Shown: positions 18,561 to 27,900 of the stretch, piece after piece
Numbering within the stretch: position 1 is the stretch's first letter
Layout of the letters: every line of letters starts with the position of its first letter
NCBI RefSeq assembly: GCF_001544295.1
Contig: NZ_BCQF01000005.1
Location: 1-64,000 of the forward strand
Reading direction: 5' to 3'
DNA: 64,000 bases
From: Enterococcus pseudoavium NBRC 100491
GTDB lineage: Bacteria > Bacillota > Bacilli > Lactobacillales > Enterococcaceae
The notes under the pieces: generated by a model
The model's input: only the letters and a program-made list of their open reading frames with translations
Databases searched by the model: none
What the model was told of the DNA's origin: nothing
Made by a program: the position numbers and the translations under genes

Positions 18561-19353
18561 AAAAGACTCCTAATAAATGCATCATTGGAAAGACAAACAG
18601 CATACTGTCAAAGCGGTCCAAAATACCGCCATGTCCAGGTAAGATCTTCCCTGAATCCTTCACATCGTAATGGCGTTTGATCGCTGATTCAACCAAATCA
18701 CCAAATTGTCCTACCACAGAGAAAATAATCGTAAAGATAATCATCGTCACTAGATTGTGTGAAAAGACTTGCGGTTGAACTAAATAGAAGACCACGGCGA
18801 CGACCACCGCACTGACAATCCCGCCAAGCGCCCCTTCAATTGTTTTATTAGGTGAAATTTCAGGCCAAAGCTTGTGCTTGCCGATTTGTCGTCCGACCAT
18901 ATAAGCACCAATATCCGTTGCCCAAACAACAAAGAAAGCAAACAATAAAATTGCCAAACCATCAGCCCGCGCAGTCACCAAATTTTGGAACCCAACACCG
19001 ACATACAGACTGGCTACCACCGGAAATCCGGCCTCATCAATCGTATACGTATTTTTTGAAACGACTGAGAAGCCTAAAATAATCATTACTGTTAAATAAA
19101 AGAGTAAAAAGTTACTGTTACTGCCACTTAGAAAAGGCATCCAACGTTCTGCTGGTAGCACGAGAAAAACGGCCCCTAAAATCGACAGAACCCCTTCAAA
19201 ACTCACAATCGCTAACCCTTTCATGCGGAATAATTCATATACCCCGATTCCCGCTAACACGGCTGCCGCTAGTTCAACAGCGATTCCCCCGACATATAAG
19301 ATCGGAATAAAAATCGCCAAAGCAACAACCGCGGTAATCACACGTTGTCTCAT
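18559..19353 (-). CDS. cdsA: Phosphatidate cytidylyltransferase
   Basis: A 264-residue integral membrane enzyme that converts phosphatidic acid and CTP to CDP-diacylglycerol, the precursor of phosphatidylglycerol and cardiolipin. About seven to eight membrane helices are followed by the family signature with KRHYDVKDSG and LPGHGGILDRFDS near the C-terminus. The start ATG follows GGAGG. It follows uppS by 40 nt in the classic uppS-cdsA pair. Confidence 0.96.
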   Translation of the reverse strand: MRQRVITAVVALAIFIPILYVGGIAVELAAAVLAGIGVYELFRMKGLAIVSFEGVLSILGAVFLVLPAERWMPFLSGSNSNFLLFYLTVMIILGFSVVSKNTYTIDEAGFPVVASLYVGVGFQNLVTARADGLAILLFAFFVVWATDIGAYMVGRQIGKHKLWPEISPNKTIEGALGGIVSAVVVAVVFYLVQPQVFSHNLVTMIIFTIIFSVVGQFGDLVESAIKRHYDVKDSGKILPGHGGILDRFDSMLFVFPMMHLLGVF

Positions 19354-19393
19354 AGCTAATCCTCCTAATTCAATTAAAATATTTCATGAAAAT

Positions 19394-20197
19394 CTATTTA
19401 GTCTCGCTTTCGTTGCTCAACCCACCAAAACGCCGATTTCTTTGCTGGAACGAGGCAATCGCTGCTTCTAAATGTGCTCCGTCAAAATCCGGCCACAAAG
19501 CTTTGGTGAAGTACAATTCGCTATAGGCTAATTGCCAAAGCAAAAAGTTGCTGATTCTTTCTTCGCCACTAGTTCGTACGACCAATTCCGGATCACGCAA
19601 GTCTTCTGGCAAGAAGCCGGTCATCAGATGATCACCGACAATCGTATCATCGATCGCTTCAATCGCTAGTTGATCGTCTTTAACTTCTTGGGCCATTTGT
19701 TTGATCGCCGTGATGATTTCTGCCCGACTGCCATAGTTCAAAGCAAAGTTCAAGACCAAGCCATCATTTTGCGCAGTTTGCTCAATTGCCCGTTTCACGG
19801 CATCTTGCGTATGAGCAGGTAAATATTCTTCATAACCCATAACGTGGACACGCACATTTTCTTCAATTAGTTCCGGCACAAACGTATCAAAGAAATCTAC
19901 TGGTAACTGCATTAAGAAATTGACCTCTTCTTCTGGCCGCTTCCAATTCTCCGTTGAAAAAGCATAGAGCGTCAGAACCTTCACGCCTAGACGATTGGCA
20001 TGTTTAGTGATTTTTTTGACTGTTTCCATTCCTTCTTTGTGTCCAGCAATTCTTGGCAGACGCCGGTTTTGAGCCCAACGACCATTTCCATCCATGATGA
20101 TGGCGATGTGTTTAGGCACCGCCCCTTCCGGATCAAAAACAAAGGCCGATTCTTCAGGCGTGTATTTCTCTTTTTGTGGAAAAAAACGTAAAACCAT
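19394..20197 (-). CDS. uppS: Isoprenyl transferase (undecaprenyl diphosphate synthase)
   Basis: A 267-residue cis-prenyltransferase that elongates farnesyl diphosphate to the C55 lipid carrier for peptidoglycan and wall polymers. MDGNGRWA (35-42) holds the catalytic Asp, and RTSGEERISNFLLWQ near the end binds isopentenyl diphosphate. The start ATG follows GGAGG. Operon with cdsA. Confidence 0.97.
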   Translation of the reverse strand: MVLRFFPQKEKYTPEESAFVFDPEGAVPKHIAIIMDGNGRWAQNRRLPRIAGHKEGMETVKKITKHANRLGVKVLTLYAFSTENWKRPEEEVNFLMQLPVDFFDTFVPELIEENVRVHVMGYEEYLPAHTQDAVKRAIEQTAQNDGLVLNFALNYGSRAEIITAIKQMAQEVKDDQLAIEAIDDTIVGDHLMTGFLPEDLRDPELVVRTSGEERISNFLLWQLAYSELYFTKALWPDFDGAHLEAAIASFQQRNRRFGGLSNESETK

Positions 20198-20348
20198 GTT
20201 TTCCCTCCTCTATCAAGTTAACAAAATAAGAAAATATTTTGCAAAGTCATTTGCCATTATAACAATAAAATCCGGTTATTCCTATGAAAAATCAATTCCT
20301 TTAGGCTTTTTCAAGCAATTCTTAGCCGTTAACTGCTTAAAAAAAAGA

Positions 20349-20378
20349 AAGAACCTGAAGAGTGCTCTTCAGGTTCAG
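20349..20378 (-). terminator. Terminator after frr
   Basis: The minus-strand stem GAACCTGAAGAG / CTCTTCAGGTTC is followed by TTTCTTTTTTTT. Confidence 0.9.
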
Positions 20379-20384
20379 CGAAAA

Positions 20385-20942
20385 TTATACTTCTAATAAT
20401 TCTTTTTCTTTTTCAGCCACGATTTGATCAATTGCTTTAATATTTTCATCAGTTAAAGCTTGGATATCTTTTTCAAGATCGCGTAAATCATCTTCCGTTA
20501 GATCGCCATTTTTTTGTTGCTTTTTATAATCATCCATTGCATCACGGCGAATGTTACGAACCGCGATTTTTGCCCCTTCAGATTCTTTTTTCACTTCTTT
20601 TGCCAATTCTTTCCGGCGTTCTTCCGTTAATTGCGGAATCACTAAGCGAATCACATTGCCATCATTGGCTGGATTCAAGCCGATATCGCTGGCTAAGATC
20701 GCTTTTTCAACATCTTTGATCATACTTTTATCAAATGGTGTCACCATTAAGACCCGCGCTTCTGGAATCGTGATTGACGCCATTTGGTTGACTGGAGTTG
20801 GAACACCGTAATAATCAACATTGATTCGGTCTAACAAACTAGCGTTTGCACGCCCTGCACGAATTTGACCTAGTTGACGCTGTAAGGCCTCTTGCGCTTT
20901 TTTCATTTTATCTGTCGTTGCACTCATCACTGCATCTGCCAT
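20385..20942 (-). CDS. frr: Ribosome recycling factor
   Basis: A 185-residue two-domain, helical factor that splits post-termination ribosomes together with EF-G. The core motifs [13 protein letters not shown] and [14 protein letters not shown] are present, and length is exact for the family. The start ATG follows GGGGGA. It lies 1 nt after the pyrH stop, so the genes are co-transcribed. Confidence 0.97.
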   Translation of the reverse strand: MADAVMSATTDKMKKAQEALQRQLGQIRAGRANASLLDRINVDYYGVPTPVNQMASITIPEARVLMVTPFDKSMIKDVEKAILASDIGLNPANDGNVIRLVIPQLTEERRKELAKEVKKESEGAKIAVRNIRRDAMDDYKKQQKNGDLTEDDLRDLEKDIQALTDENIKAIDQIVAEKEKELLEV

Positions 20943-20943
20943 A

Positions 20944-21666
20944 CTATTTCCCCCTTACTGTTGTTCCGATGTTTTCACCAAGAACAACTCGTTTAATATT
21001 TCCTGGTTCATTCAAATTAAAGACAACAAGTGGAATATCATTGTCCATACTTAAAGAACTTGCAGTCGAATCCATCACTTGCAGACCTTTAGCGATCACG
21101 TCTAAGTGCGTTAATTCTTCATATTTCACTGCATTTTCATCAAGTTTTGGATCAGCCGAATAAACACCATCAACATTGTTTTTCGCCATCAAGATCACAT
21201 CTGCATTGACTTCTGCTGCTCTTAATGCCGCTGTTGTATCAGTTGAGAAATATGGATTTCCAGTTCCGCCGGCAAAAATCACGATCCGGCCTTTTTCAAG
21301 GTGCCGTTCCGCTTTACGACGGATATACGGTTCAGCGATTTGACGCATTTCGATTGATGTTTGAACCCGTGTTGGAACATCAATATTTTCCAAGGCATCT
21401 TGTAAAGCCAAGGCGTTCATCACAGTCGCTAGCATTCCCATATAGTCAGCTTGCGCCCGCTCCATGCCCATTTGTGCACCGATTTGACCACGCCAAATAT
21501 TCCCGCCACCGACGATAATCGCCATTTCAATTCCTAAGTCATGAACTTCTTTAATCTCTTCTACGATTTCTGAGATCACGGGTGGATTAATTCCAAATTT
21601 TTCATCGCCTGCTAAGGCTTCTCCACTGAGTTTCAATACTACGCGTTTATACTTTGGTTCATTCAT
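20944..21666 (-). CDS. pyrH: UMP kinase
   Basis: A 240-residue amino acid kinase-fold enzyme that makes UDP from UMP and is allosterically controlled by GTP and UTP in bacteria. The opening [14 protein letters not shown], then GGGNIWRG and TDTTAALRA, are clear. I place the start at ATG 21666, behind GGAGG; the frame reaches 21687 without support. The usual tsf-pyrH-frr order is kept. Confidence 0.96.
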   Translation of the reverse strand: MNEPKYKRVVLKLSGEALAGDEKFGINPPVISEIVEEIKEVHDLGIEMAIIVGGGNIWRGQIGAQMGMERAQADYMGMLATVMNALALQDALENIDVPTRVQTSIEMRQIAEPYIRRKAERHLEKGRIVIFAGGTGNPYFSTDTTAALRAAEVNADVILMAKNNVDGVYSADPKLDENAVKYEELTHLDVIAKGLQVMDSTASSLSMDNDIPLVVFNLNEPGNIKRVVLGENIGTTVRGK

Positions 21667-21786
21667 CTTAAATACCTCCACTGTCACTCTACTGATATTT
21701 TAGCACACTCTGTCTTTGAAGCCAGTCAAAAATTTCAGACTAGCAACTTCTTTAGCATGAAAATTGCCAAACTTCTCTTCTAGCCT

Positions 21787-21822
21787 TAAAAAAAGGGAGC
21801 GCACTATTTCCGTGCGTTCCCG
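21787..21822 (-). terminator. Terminator after tsf
   Basis: The minus-strand stem GGGAACGCAC / GTGCGCTCCC (one wobble) is followed by T7. It separates rpsB-tsf from pyrH-frr. Confidence 0.85.
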
Positions 21823-21840
21823 ACTGTTTAGAAAACAGAA

Positions 21841-22725
21841 TTATTTTTTGATTTGGCTCATAACTTCTTCAACAAAGTTATCTTCGCGTTTTTCGATACC
21901 TTCGCCGACTTCGAAACGAACGAAGCTTGCAACTGTTGCGCCTTTAGAAGCGACATATTGTTCAACAGTCATATCAGGATCTTTAACGAATGGTTGGTCA
22001 ACTAAAGCAATCTCAGCTTTGAATTTCTTCAAGCGGCCGATAACCATTTTATCAACGATGTTCGCTGGTTTGCCTTCATTTAAAGCTTGTTCAGTTAAAA
22101 CAGCTTTTTCGTGTTCTAATTCTGATTCAGGGATTTGGCTTTCGTCCACGTAACGAGGGTTGATAGCTGCTACGTGCATTGCTACGTCTTTAGCAACTGT
22201 TTCGTCAGTTGTGCCGTTTAATAGTGCTAAAACAGCGATCCGTCCGCCCATGTGTAAATAACCGCCAAATGCAGCGTTGTCGTCTTTTTCAACGATTTCG
22301 AAACGACGGAAGCTGATTTTTTCACCGATAACTTGTGTTGCTTCGATTAATGCAGCTTCTAAAGTTTCACCTTTAGCGTTTGTTAATTTCATTGCAGCTT
22401 CCATGTCAGCTGGTTTGTGTTCAGCCACTAATTCTGCAATTTCTTTAACTAAGTTTTGGAACATTTCGTTTTTAGAAACAAAGTCTGTTTCAGAGTTTAC
22501 TTCAACGATTGCAGCAGTATTCCCATTAACTGCAACTGAAGCTAATCCTTCAGCAGCGATTCGGTCATTTTTCTTAGCTGCTTTAGCCATTCCTTTTTCA
22601 CGTAAAAGATCAACAGCTTTTTCAATGTCGCCTTCTACTTCTACTAATGCACGTTTTGCATCCATCATTCCTACGCCAGTCATGTCACGTAGTTCTTTTA
22701 CTAATTTAGCTGTTACGTCTGCCAT
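21841..22725 (-). CDS. tsf: Elongation factor Ts
   Basis: A 294-residue guanine nucleotide exchange factor for EF-Tu. The N-terminal UBA-like domain, with [20 protein letters not shown], is followed by the core with [13 protein letters not shown]. Length and motifs are standard. The start ATG follows GGAGG. It lies downstream of rpsB, beyond a strong intercistronic terminator. Confidence 0.97.
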   Translation of the reverse strand: MADVTAKLVKELRDMTGVGMMDAKRALVEVEGDIEKAVDLLREKGMAKAAKKNDRIAAEGLASVAVNGNTAAIVEVNSETDFVSKNEMFQNLVKEIAELVAEHKPADMEAAMKLTNAKGETLEAALIEATQVIGEKISFRRFEIVEKDDNAAFGGYLHMGGRIAVLALLNGTTDETVAKDVAMHVAAINPRYVDESQIPESELEHEKAVLTEQALNEGKPANIVDKMVIGRLKKFKAEIALVDQPFVKDPDMTVEQYVASKGATVASFVRFEVGEGIEKREDNFVEEVMSQIKK

Positions 22726-22753
22726 TTTTAATGGGCCTCCTTAGATTTTCTAA

Positions 22754-22793
22754 AAAAAGCTGCTTCAAAGGAAAATATTTACTTTGAAGCAGC
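22754..22793 (-). terminator. Intercistronic terminator between rpsB and tsf
   Basis: The minus-strand stem GCTGCTTCAAAG / CTTTGAAGCAGC has an 11-nt loop and is followed by T7. It is strong enough to reduce read-through from rpsB into tsf. Confidence 0.9.
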
Positions 22794-22806
22794 ATATGCT
22801 ACGAAA

Positions 22807-23604
22807 TTATTCAGCTGATTCAGTAGAAGCGTTGTCGCCTTCCACTACATCAACGATTTCTTCGATTGAAGTTGCTTGTCCGCCATCTTCAGTTGCGAAG
22901 TCTGCTTCTGCTACTTGATCTTCACCTTGGTTACCTTCGATGAATGCATCAGCCATTTTAGCAGTGATCAATTTCACAGCGCGAATAGCATCGTCATTTG
23001 AAGGGATTACTACGTCGATTTCATCTGGATCGCAGTTTGTATCAACCATAGCAACGATTGGGATGTTCAATTTATGTGCTTCTTGAACAGCAATACGTTC
23101 TTTACGAGGATCAACAATATACATAACATCTGGGATGCGAGGCATATCAGCGATACCGCCTAAGAATTTTTCTAAACGTTCACGTTCTTTGTTTAAACCA
23201 ACAACTTCTTTTTTAGGCAATACTTCGAAAGTACCGTCTTGTTCCATTGCATTGATTTGTTTCAAACGAGCGATCCGTTTTTGGATTGTGTCCCAGTTTG
23301 TTAAAGTTCCGCCTAACCAACGGTGGTTTACATAGTATTGACCAGCGCGAGTCGCTTCTTCTTTGATTGCTTCTTGAGCTTGTTTTTTAGTACCAACGAA
23401 TAATGCAACGCCGCCATCTTCTGCAACGTCTTTCATGTAATCGTAAGCTGCATCTACTAATTTAACTGTTTTTTGCAAGTCAATGATGTAGATTCCGTTT
23501 CTTTCAGTGAAGATATATTTCTTCATTTTTGGGTTCCAGCGACGAGTTTGGTGACCAAAGTGTACGCCGGCTTCTAGTAATTGTTTCATAGACAATACTG
23601 ACAT
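22807..23604 (-). CDS. rpsB: 30S ribosomal protein S2
   Basis: A 265-residue small-subunit protein. [20 protein letters not shown] at the start and the [14 protein letters not shown] and [13 protein letters not shown] segments are diagnostic. An acidic C-terminal tail of about 40 residues follows. The start is ATG 23604, behind GGAGG with an 8-nt spacer; upstream in-frame codons to 23619 lie in the leader. It is preceded by a structured leader. Confidence 0.97.
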   Translation of the reverse strand: MSVLSMKQLLEAGVHFGHQTRRWNPKMKKYIFTERNGIYIIDLQKTVKLVDAAYDYMKDVAEDGGVALFVGTKKQAQEAIKEEATRAGQYYVNHRWLGGTLTNWDTIQKRIARLKQINAMEQDGTFEVLPKKEVVGLNKERERLEKFLGGIADMPRIPDVMYIVDPRKERIAVQEAHKLNIPIVAMVDTNCDPDEIDVVIPSNDDAIRAVKLITAKMADAFIEGNQGEDQVAEADFATEDGGQATSIEEIVDVVEGDNASTESAE

Positions 23605-23735
23605 TTGTGTTTCCTCCAATTGGTTTTTTTGTTTTCCTCTTCTGCTCTCGTTTTTATAAGGAACTGACTAGCAGCACCGCCTTATAAATCAAATCAGAAT
23701 GTGGATTTTCATGTGTAGTTCCCTACACACAATTA
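23605..23735 (-). promoter_or_regulatory. Structured 5' leader of rpsB
   Basis: The roughly 130-nt untranslated leader holds two hairpins. The first is TGTGTAG / CTACACA with a GGAA loop (23712-23729). The second has a 9-bp stem TTTATAAGG / CCTTATAAA around an 18-nt loop (23653-23688). The GGAA loop can pair with TTCC at the edge of the second stem, so alternative or pseudoknotted folds are possible. This may be an S2 autoregulatory site (inference). Confidence 0.5.
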
Positions 23736-23738
23736 GTA

Positions 23739-23767
23739 ATTATACAAGAGTCTTTTTAATAAATCAA
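23739..23767 (-). promoter_or_regulatory. Promoter of rpsB
   Basis: On the minus strand TTGATT (23762-23767), a 17-nt spacer and a consensus TATAAT (23739-23744). Confidence 0.75.
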
Positions 23768-23829
23768 TCTTTTTTATTTTCCTTTTGCCGGATTAATATT
23801 TATTAAGGAATACTGTTTAAAAAAACTTT

Positions 23830-23841
23830 TTCTGCTATACT
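23830..23841 (+). promoter_or_regulatory. Extended -10 element of argR
   Basis: TGCTATACT at 23833-23841 lies about 30 nt upstream of the argR start and its AGGAG site. No clear -35 box is present, as is common with extended -10 promoters. Confidence 0.5.
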
Positions 23842-23872
23842 GAGTGCATAATTATCTACTAGGAGAATTTTT

Positions 23873-24358
23873 ATGCGCAAGAAAGAACGACACGAATTAA
23901 TCAAGCAGATCATTTCAGAACATCCCATTCGTAATCAAAACGAATTGATGGATTATTTGCAACAACTTCATGTTTCGGCCACCCAAGCAACGATTTCACG
24001 CGATATCCGCGATTTGAAGATTGTCAAAACGATTGATGACTCAGGCAAACCACGCTTTGAAATCTTTCTAGAGCCACAGATCCCCACTGAAGACGACGAT
24101 ATCAAACGTTTGATCCGGATGACGAACGAGGTAATCGTTAAGGTGGACACGGTCCAATTCATGACGATTGTAAATACGTTACCAGACAATGCTCATTTAT
24201 TAGCTTCCGTTTTAGACGACCTTTCCAGCGAAATGATCGTCGCAACGATGGCTAGTTTCGATACGATCATTATTATTTCCAGAACACCTGAAGATGCCCA
24301 ACAAGTTACCGCTTTTTTCCAAAATCCGACAAATACCACAATTTTTCTACAAAACTAA
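23873..24358 (+). CDS. argR: ArgR/AhrC-family arginine repressor
   Basis: A 161-residue regulator with an N-terminal winged helix-turn-helix (about 1-75, including ATQATISRDIRDLKIVK) and a C-terminal oligomerisation domain. Family members bind ARG boxes and control arginine synthesis or breakdown. In canonical ArgR the C-terminal motif GDD supplies two aspartates that bind arginine. Here the corresponding stretch reads MASFDTI, with only one Asp. This suggests altered or lost arginine sensing, as described for one of the two paralogues in Lactococcus. Start ATG behind AGGAG. Confidence 0.9.
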   Translation: MRKKERHELIKQIISEHPIRNQNELMDYLQQLHVSATQATISRDIRDLKIVKTIDDSGKPRFEIFLEPQIPTEDDDIKRLIRMTNEVIVKVDTVQFMTIVNTLPDNAHLLASVLDDLSSEMIVATMASFDTIIIISRTPEDAQQVTAFFQNPTNTTIFLQN

Positions 24359-24399
24359 TTATAGTATCAAAAGAATTCTTATGAACAGCAACTTATAAA

Positions 24400-24440
24400 A
24401 TCAGGATCGAGACGTTTAAACGTTTCAATCCTGTTTTTTT
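24400..24440 (+). terminator. Terminator of argR
   Basis: AGGATCGAGACGTTT pairs with AAACGTTTCAATCCT (one mismatch) and is followed by GTTTTTTTT. Confidence 0.9.
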
Positions 24441-24465
24441 TATTTACAAGAGTAAGTCTAGCAAA

Positions 24466-24497
24466 AAAGAAGCGCCTAGGATTTCCCTAGCGCTTCT
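24466..24497 (-). terminator. Terminator of argS
   Basis: The minus-strand stem GAAGCGCTAGG / CCTAGGCGCTTC is followed by T6. Confidence 0.85.
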
Positions 24498-24508
24498 CGT
24501 TTTCAACC

Positions 24509-26200
24509 TTACATTTTGTTTGGAGCATGAACACCTAATAGACGTAAATCTTCTTTCAAGATGACCGCCACTGCATGAACCAATGCCAGACGAGCAGCTT
24601 TTTGTTCGTCTTCCACTAAAACTTTTGTATGGGCATAGTATTTATTAAAGGCTTGCGCCACGCGGATAGCATGTTTAGCGATCACCGATGGTTCGTATTG
24701 ATCTGCGGCTTGCATCACAACTTCCGGATAGCTTTGCAATAATTTGATAATTTCCCAGCTGTCGGGATCATTTAAGGCGTAGACGGCTTCTGGATCAACT
24801 GTAAAATTAGCTTTTTCCAAGATCGACATTGCCCGCGCGTGTGTGTATTGGACATACGGCCCGGTTTCACCTTCGAAACGGACGACTTCTTCTAAATTGA
24901 AATCGAAATTATTCAAGCGATCATTTTTCAAATCGTGGAAGATGACTGCACCTACACCGACTTGATGAGCGACCTCAGCTTGATTTGGCAGATCAGGATT
25001 TTTTTCTTGAATTTGTGCTAGCGCTAAATCTTTCGCTTCACTTAAGACTTCTTCTAATAGAACGATCTTGCCTTTACGAGTCGATAATTTTTTACCATCT
25101 TTGGTGATCAAGCCGAATGGCACATGGACCATTTCATCTGACCAGTCAAAGCCCATTTCAGTCAAGACGGCTTTTAACTGTTTAAAATGCCCGCTTTGTT
25201 CGTTGCCAACGACATACAATGATTTCACAAAATTGTATTCCCGTTTACGGTAAAGCGCCGCAGATAAATCGCGAGTAATGTACAATGTCGCGCCATCTGA
25301 TTTTTTGATTAGAGCGGGATTCAAGTTATATTGCTCAAGGTTGACGATCTCGGCCCCTTCACTAGTTTGTAACAGATGTTTTTCTTCTAGCATTGTAACG
25401 ACTTCATCCATTTTGTCGTTATAAAAGGCTTCGCCGTTATATGAATCAAATTCAACTTCCAACATATTGTAAATTTTATTGAATTCAGTCAATGATTCAC
25501 TGCGGAACCATTTCCATAACGCTAGTGCTTCGGCATCATCTTCTTCCAATTTTTTGAACCAAGCCCGTGCTTCATCATTTAAGGATGGATCTGTTTCAGC
25601 TTTTTCATGGAACTCAACATACAAATGTAATAATTCGTTGATTGGTTCAGCCTTAACCTTTTCCTCAGAGCCCCATTTTTTATAAGCTACGATTAATTTA
25701 CCAAATTGAGTCCCCCAGTCCCCTAAGTGATTGATTTTAATCGGATGGTAGCCAATTTTAGTCAAAATCAGACTGATTGAATTGCCGATCACCGTTGAGC
25801 GTAAATGCCCCATTGAGATTGGTTTCGCGATATTTGGTGAAGACATATCGATGGTTACATTGCCGGCATTCCCGATAGTACTATCGCCAAAATGATTCGC
25901 CTCTTTCGCGATTTGTTTCAAGACCATGCTAGAGACGACTTCCTTTTTCATAAAGAAGTTCAAGTATGGTCCCACCACCTCGATTTTTTCAAAGGCTTCC
26001 GGATTGATCTGCTCAGCTAATTCTGCCGCGATTTGCTGAGGGGCCTTACGGAAAACTTTGGCCAAAGCAAACGTCGGAAAAGCAACATCTCCGTGATCGG
26101 CTGATTTAGGATTCTCTAATAGCCGCTCCACTTCAGGCAACGCTAAATGGTCTTTAACGACTTCAAAAACTGCTTGAGCAACGATTTCTTGATTATTCAT
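24509..26200 (-). CDS. argS: Arginyl-tRNA synthetase
   Basis: A 563-residue class Ia synthetase that charges tRNA-Arg. The HIGH-type motif is SMGHLRST in [17 protein letters not shown] (about residue 130). The KMSKS loop is degenerate (KKLSTRKGK), as is usual for many ArgRS. A DALR anticodon-binding domain with HARAMSIL and ending [10 protein letters not shown] closes the protein. Start ATG behind GGAGG. Expression is probably controlled by the T-box leader upstream. Confidence 0.97.
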   Translation of the reverse strand: MNNQEIVAQAVFEVVKDHLALPEVERLLENPKSADHGDVAFPTFALAKVFRKAPQQIAAELAEQINPEAFEKIEVVGPYLNFFMKKEVVSSMVLKQIAKEANHFGDSTIGNAGNVTIDMSSPNIAKPISMGHLRSTVIGNSISLILTKIGYHPIKINHLGDWGTQFGKLIVAYKKWGSEEKVKAEPINELLHLYVEFHEKAETDPSLNDEARAWFKKLEEDDAEALALWKWFRSESLTEFNKIYNMLEVEFDSYNGEAFYNDKMDEVVTMLEEKHLLQTSEGAEIVNLEQYNLNPALIKKSDGATLYITRDLSAALYRKREYNFVKSLYVVGNEQSGHFKQLKAVLTEMGFDWSDEMVHVPFGLITKDGKKLSTRKGKIVLLEEVLSEAKDLALAQIQEKNPDLPNQAEVAHQVGVGAVIFHDLKNDRLNNFDFNLEEVVRFEGETGPYVQYTHARAMSILEKANFTVDPEAVYALNDPDSWEIIKLLQSYPEVVMQAADQYEPSVIAKHAIRVAQAFNKYYAHTKVLVEDEQKAARLALVHAVAVILKEDLRLLGVHAPNKM

Positions 26201-26313
26201 TCAAATTCCTCCTATAAAATTGATCTAATTTTGCTAAGTTGACTGTGCTTTTTCAGTGTTATTTCCGAGGAAAGTATTTTCGGCCTACAAGAATAGTCCA
26301 GACCAAAAGATAC

Positions 26314-26545
26314 AAAAAAAGCCTCTGATGCATATCTGCATCAGAGACGAGAATTCCCGCGGTACCACTCTTATTGTCAAAAAAATGACCAACTTAGGCT
26401 ATAACGGTAGCTGCCGGTTCACCTCAAAAGTGCGCCCTCTATTTTTGTTTATCCGGCTTCCACCTGCCCGAACTCGCTGCAAAACAGACCATAGACTTCT
26501 CTTTTTCATCGATGAATGATTTATCTGGCATAATACTAACAGAAA
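26314..26545 (-). promoter_or_regulatory. Arginine T-box riboswitch of argS
   Basis: The minus-strand leader holds the conserved T-box GGTACCGCGG (26357-26366), which pairs with the NCCA end of uncharged tRNA. It is followed by a strong terminator (stem around TCTGATGCA, 26321-26347, then T7). Stem I contains the GGTGG-type distal motif. A CGC codon (26432-26434) followed by ACTTT lies where the specifier is expected and would select tRNA-Arg. A -10-like TATTAT lies at 26530-26535. Confidence 0.92.
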
Positions 26546-26576
26546 AATCTTCATCTGACTAGTCTAAAAGTAATTA

Positions 26577-27587
26577 TTAAGCTTTTGGAATAAAGAGGTT
26601 GCCTAATGTCGCCGCCATCACCGCTTTAATCGTATGCATCCGGTTTTCCGCTTGTTGAAACTGTAAAGCTTTCTCACTGCGAAAAACTACATCAGTGACT
26701 TCCATCTCTGCTAAACCATACTTCGCTTTGATCTCTGCAGCTACTTCCGTCGCTAAATCGTGAAAAGCTGGCAAACAATGTAAGAAGATCGAATCCGCTT
26801 TGGTTTTTGCCATCAACGCCTCGTTGACTTGATACGGCAATAATAAATCAATTCGTTCTTGATAGGTGGCTTCTTCCCCCATCGATACCCAAACATCCGT
26901 ATACACAATATCCGCTTGAGCAACGCCGTGATCGATATCATCGGTCACTAAAATTTTAGCTTGGGATTCTTGGCCATATTTTTCTGCTAATGTAATCAAA
27001 TCTTGTGCAGGATACAGTTGTTTTGGCGTCACGATCGAAATATTTACCCCTAAAATCGCACTAGTAATTAAAAGTGAATTGGCCACGTTATTCCGCCCGT
27101 CACCGACATAAGCTAAGGTTAGCCCTTCCAGCGTGCCGAAATGTTCCTTGATCGTTAAAAAATCAGCCAGCATTTGTGTCGGATGCCACTCATCCGTCAA
27201 ACCATTCCAAACCGGCACACCTGAATGCTCTGCCAACGCTTCGACGGCTGTTTGTGAAAAACCGCGATATTCAATCCCGTCAAACATACTGCCTAAAACT
27301 TTAGCGGTGTCTTCCACCGATTCTTTTTTGCCTAATTGAATATCATTTTTCCCAAGATATTCTGGATGCGCACCTAGATCGATTGCCGCTGTCGTAAATG
27401 CTGCACGTGTTCGCGTAGATGTTTTCTCAAATAATAAAGCGATATTTTTCCCCGCCAAATATTTATGAGGAATATTTTGCTGCTTCAATGCTTTTAAATG
27501 AGCCGCAAAATCAATTAGATAAAGCAATTCTGCTTTGCTAAAGTCGATCTCTTTTAAAAAACTTCGCCCTTGAAAAATATTTGTCAT
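26577..27587 (-). CDS. Ornithine carbamoyltransferase
   Basis: A 336-residue transcarbamylase that interconverts ornithine plus carbamoyl phosphate and citrulline. STRTR (57-61) binds carbamoyl phosphate, and DVWVSMGEE and HCLPAFHD contribute ornithine-binding and catalytic residues. The start is ATG 27587, behind GAGGG; the frame to 27614 has no ribosome binding site. The sequence alone does not settle catabolic ArcB or anabolic ArgF. No other arc or arg biosynthetic gene is adjacent. The promoter region carries ARG-box-like sites. Confidence 0.93.
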   Translation of the reverse strand: MTNIFQGRSFLKEIDFSKAELLYLIDFAAHLKALKQQNIPHKYLAGKNIALLFEKTSTRTRAAFTTAAIDLGAHPEYLGKNDIQLGKKESVEDTAKVLGSMFDGIEYRGFSQTAVEALAEHSGVPVWNGLTDEWHPTQMLADFLTIKEHFGTLEGLTLAYVGDGRNNVANSLLITSAILGVNISIVTPKQLYPAQDLITLAEKYGQESQAKILVTDDIDHGVAQADIVYTDVWVSMGEEATYQERIDLLLPYQVNEALMAKTKADSIFLHCLPAFHDLATEVAAEIKAKYGLAEMEVTDVVFRSEKALQFQQAENRMHTIKAVMAATLGNLFIPKA

Positions 27588-27603
27588 CTTAGTCCCTCCG
27601 TTT

Positions 27604-27675
27604 TGAATATTCATTCGCCCAAACCGTTAATACTTTATTTTTATTCATAATAACTGAATAATTATCAAGTAGCAA
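27604..27675 (-). promoter_or_regulatory. Promoter and candidate ARG boxes of the ornithine carbamoyltransferase gene
   Basis: TTGCTA (27670-27675), a 17-nt spacer and TATTAT (27647-27652) form a promoter on the minus strand. ATGAATAAAAAT (about 27637-27648) matches the core of the B. subtilis ARG box. TGATAATTATTCA in the spacer and the palindrome TGAATATTCA (27604-27613) are further ARG-like half sites. Confidence 0.5.
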
Positions 27676-27747
27676 GTAAATTTTCTATTTCTGTTTATAA
27701 ACTTCGAATTTTCCATTCGCGGAATCGTATTTTCAACGAAAAGCGAA

Positions 27748-27787
27748 AAAAGAGGAAGGTGTGACTCTTGCCACACCTTCCTCTTTT
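27748..27787 (-). terminator. Terminator after tsaD
   Basis: The stem GAGGAAGGTGTG / CACACCTTCCTC is followed by TTTTTT on the minus strand. It ends the tsaB-tsaD operon. The rest of 27788-27900 shows nothing I can support. Confidence 0.9.
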
Positions 27788-27900
27788 CTGAATAAATGGT
27801 ATTCTCAAAGTCGCTTTTTCGGAAATAAGCCGAAATTTCTTGCAGCTGACCGCTTTTACCACAATCTTTTTTTCTAAAATTTAAATTTTCATCTGCTTGC

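Noticed and set aside
23790-23815. TTAATATTTATTAA-like sequence before argR as an ArgR autoregulatory box
   Set aside because: The match to the ARG box is weak in this AT-rich stretch, and I cannot separate it from background.
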